Below are positions 50,827 through 52,640 of a DNA stretch of 52,640 nt, piece after piece. The translations under genes were made by a program, and so were the position numbers. Source of the stretch: Chloroflexi bacterium UBA5189. Lineage in GTDB: Bacteria; Chloroflexota; Limnocylindria; Limnocylindrales; CSP1-4. A model generated the notes under the pieces. It was not told the origin of the DNA. It did not search any database and saw only the letters and a program-made list of their open reading frames with translations. Within the stretch, counting starts at the first letter, position 1; each line of letters opens with the position of its first letter. The DNA lies in assembly GCA_002413045.1 (NCBI GenBank), contig DHWF01000014.1, forward strand, positions 1 through 52,640, written 5' to 3'.

Positions 50827-52640
50827 GAGGCCACGGGCTCGGGCTCGGTCGCGGGCGCGAGCTCCGGACGCCGGGCCGTTCGGAGCGGTGGAATGAGCGC
50901 CGCGAGCAGCCGGAGCGCCAGGGACTTGCCGTTCACGGTCGGGTCGAGACGCGGCCCCGTGCAGGCGGGGCAGCCAGCCTCGCAGCCGCACGCCTCGATG
51001 AGCGCCCGAGCACCCACGATCAGTTCGTCGTGGCGCGTGAACAGCCGCTCCGACAGGCCGATCCCGCCCGGCACCGCCTCGTACAGGTAGATCGTCGGCG
51101 CCTCTGAATGCGGCGATCGCACCTGGGTCACGAGCCCGAGATCCCGCGGATCGCACATGAGGAGGACCGCCGCAACCGCCTGGATCGCGCGGCCGGCGCC
51201 CAGCAGCGCGACATCGAGGTCGTCCTTGCGCCAGCCGACCGAGGCGCCCTCTGCTGTCAACCAGTAGGCAGTCGTCTGGAGCTCCAGCTCGGGCAAATCT
51301 ATTGGCCCCCAGCCGACGTTTTCGTCGGTGCCGAACTTGAGCTTCTTGAACAGGGTGACCAGGCTCGCGACCATGACCTCGCCGTGGACCCGCCGGCCGC
51401 CGGGGGCGTCCTCGCTCGCGAAGACGTCCAGCGGCTTGAGCGTCACCGCTCGATTGGCATACGTGTAGTAGTCGACGTCGACCTTCCGGACGTACGCCTT
51501 GCGCTCGCCCCAGTCGAGCTTGTCGACGTGGTACTGGACGCTGTCGTGCAGGTAGATCGCCTGGGTGTGGACGAGGACTTGGGCCGAGAACAGGTCCACC
51601 TCGCCGATGACCCGCGGCCGGTCCGGCGTGGTGTCGATGATCACGACGTTCTCCGGGGCCGCGGTCCGCAGGCTGACCTCCGATGCCGGGAAGTTCTCGG
51701 AGCTCCAGTACCAGCGTCCATCGCCCGCCTGCCGGACGTGGCCCTCCTCGCCGATGAACGCCAGCAGGTCGTCCACGGGTCCGGGGCCGAAGACCTCGCC
51801 CGGCTCGAACGGGCGCTCGAACGTCGCGCAGCGGAGATGGGCGAGCAGGATGTGCAGGTTGTCCGGGTCGATCCGCGCTTCCTCCGGCGAGCCCTCGAGC
51901 AGGAACTCCGGGTGGTGGATCACGTACTGGTCGACAGCCGACCCGGACGCGATGAGGATCCCGACGCTGACCTCCTGGCGCCGCCCGGCGCGGCCGAGCT
52001 GCTGCCAGGTCCCGGCGACCGAGCCCGGATAGCCGGCGAGGACCGAGACGTCCAGCGCGCCGATGTCGACGCCCAGCTCGAGGGCATTCGTGGAGACGAC
52101 GCCGAGGATCTCGCCGTCGCGCAGGCCGCGCTCGATGGCCCGGCGCTCGGTCGGCAGGTAGCCGCCACGGTAGCCCCGGATCCGCGACCGGGGGCCGAGG
52201 TGTTCGCGGAGCGACTCGCGGAGGCCGGTAAGGATGATCTCGACGGCGACACGCGCACGCCCGAACACGATCGTCTGGCGCCCGGCCCGGAGGAACGGGA
52301 GCGCCCAGCGCTGGGCATGGGTGAGTGCGGAGCCGCGCGCGCCGGTCGCCTGGTCGAGCAGCGGCGGATCGACGAGCAGGACGTGCCGGGCGCCCGCCGG
52401 CGCGCCGTTCCGATCGATGAGTCGCGGCGTCCTGCCCGTCAGCTGGGCCGCCAGCTCGGCCGGATTCCCGATCGTCGCCGAGGAGCACACGATGATCGGA
52501 TTGGAGCCGTAGTGGTGGCACAGCCGCAGGAGCCGTCGCAGCACGTTGGCGACGTGGCTCCCGAATACGCCGCGGTAGATGTGCAGCTCGTCGATCACGA
52601 TGACCCGGACCTGCTCGAAGAGCTGGAACCACTTCGTGTG
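50823..52640 (-). CDS. mrfA: MrfA/YprA-like DEAD/DEAH helicase (N-terminal part cut off)
   Basis: The last 606 residues of a large SF2 helicase; the gene continues beyond the contig end, so motif I is missing. Motif II is VIDELHIYRG, motif III CSSATIGNP, motif V STNALELGVDIG and motif VI QQLGRAGRR. The C-terminus has the DUF1998/MZB four-Cys cluster ACGCEAGCPACTG, essential in MrfA of Bacillus subtilis. No start is visible; the ATC/GTG near 52598 is internal. Coupled to mrfB by GTGA. Confidence 0.93.
   Translation of the reverse strand, partial: HTKWFQLFEQVRVIVIDELHIYRGVFGSHVANVLRRLLRLCHHYGSNPIIVCSSATIGNPAELAAQLTGRTPRLIDRNGAPAGARHVLLVDPPLLDQATGARGSALTHAQRWALPFLRAGRQTIVFGRARVAVEIILTGLRESLREHLGPRSRIRGYRGGYLPTERRAIERGLRDGEILGVVSTNALELGVDIGALDVSVLAGYPGSVAGTWQQLGRAGRRQEVSVGILIASGSAVDQYVIHHPEFLLEGSPEEARIDPDNLHILLAHLRCATFERPFEPGEVFGPGPVDDLLAFIGEEGHVRQAGDGRWYWSSENFPASEVSLRTAAPENVVIIDTTPDRPRVIGEVDLFSAQVLVHTQAIYLHDSVQYHVDKLDWGERKAYVRKVDVDYYTYANRAVTLKPLDVFASEDAPGGRRVHGEVMVASLVTLFKKLKFGTDENVGWGPIDLPELELQTTAYWLTAEGASVGWRKDDLDVALLGAGRAIQAVAAVLLMCDPRDLGLVTQVRSPHSEAPTIYLYEAVPGGIGLSERLFTRHDELIVGARALIEACGCEAGCPACTGPRLDPTVNGKSLALRLLAALIPPLRTARRPELAPATEPEPVAS

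Noticed and set aside
50827..52632. Fusion of mrfB with a long upstream frame (1138 codons)
   Set aside because: The upstream part is a shifted reading of mrfA; the GTG at 50826 with GTGA coupling is the natural start.

Overview
The window is very GC-rich DNA (third codon positions almost all G/C, GTG and TTG starts frequent, short gaps, many 4-base stop/start overlaps) from a bacterial chromosome. Gene content suggests Chloroflexota, with Limnocylindria-like or related soil/freshwater lineages as my best guess: DUF4446, DUF6159, an FhaA/FhaB-RodA-PbpA cluster without Ser/Thr kinases, a MoxR-DUF58-transglutaminase operon, a DUF2342-type zincin and an actinobacterial-style T-box leader. That placement is inference; there is no rRNA. 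I see no phage, insertion sequence, CRISPR or tRNA. The first 19 bases are not genomic: they are the Tn5/Nextera mosaic-end adapter left on a contig end. Both ends cut genes (clpX on the left, mrfA on the right).

Layout. 20-525: clpX C-terminus. 553-1557 (-): six-TM DUF6159 protein. 1790-5196: a secreted five-repeat surface protein, a six-TM receptor that ends in a GAF-like stub with no kinase, and a LuxR-type regulator whose receiver has lost its phospho-acceptor; convergent with these is a GGDEF/HD-GYP c-di-GMP enzyme (5183-6604, -). 6722-9754: T-box leader and valS. 9929-11578: GH13 glucosidase. 11666-13919: zinc-ribbon protein, FmdB-like protein, small HTH protein, YihY/BrkB membrane protein. 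13946-15694 (-): zinc-ribbon/Ala-Glu coiled-coil protein. 15860-20347: FhaA-like, FhaB-like, SEDS (RodA/FtsW), PBP2 and a small membrane protein, i.e. a cell-elongation operon. 20437-25107: MoxR ATPase, DUF58, TgpA-like transglutaminase.

25122-28739 (-): class V aminotransferase, SerA and a histidine-phosphatase-family enzyme, which together could form a complete serine pathway. 28870-30255: cadherin-like surface protein. 30277-31788 (-): RarA; 31847-32620: methyltransferase, divergent from rarA. 32617-33443 (-): ArsR plus SRPBCC protein. 33501-34868 (-): succinate-semialdehyde-type dehydrogenase. 34914-36012: divergent small membrane protein and DUF4446. 36077-40523: one-chain UvrD/RecB helicase-nuclease with Fe-S cysteines, HAD hydrolase, membrane protein. 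40657-42554: ureohydrolase and methyltransferase. 42595-46984: CpaE/TadZ-like protein, MurI, zincin, D-2-hydroxyacid dehydrogenase. 46991-48094: YchF. 48129-48470 (-): small acidic protein. 48518-49510: PfkB kinase. 49216-52640 (-): mrfB and mrfA (DNA-repair exonuclease and helicase).

Two patterns run across the window. First, several promoters have a TANNNT box placed so that transcription would begin at, or within a few bases of, the start codon (leaderless or near-leaderless mRNAs). Second, a few genes lack any ATG/GTG/TTG start in the place their Shine-Dalgarno site and homology demand; the clearest is DUF4446 with an apparent ATC start. The best candidate for an undescribed system is 1790-5196: repeat surface protein, kinase-less receptor and non-phosphorylatable regulator in one direction.
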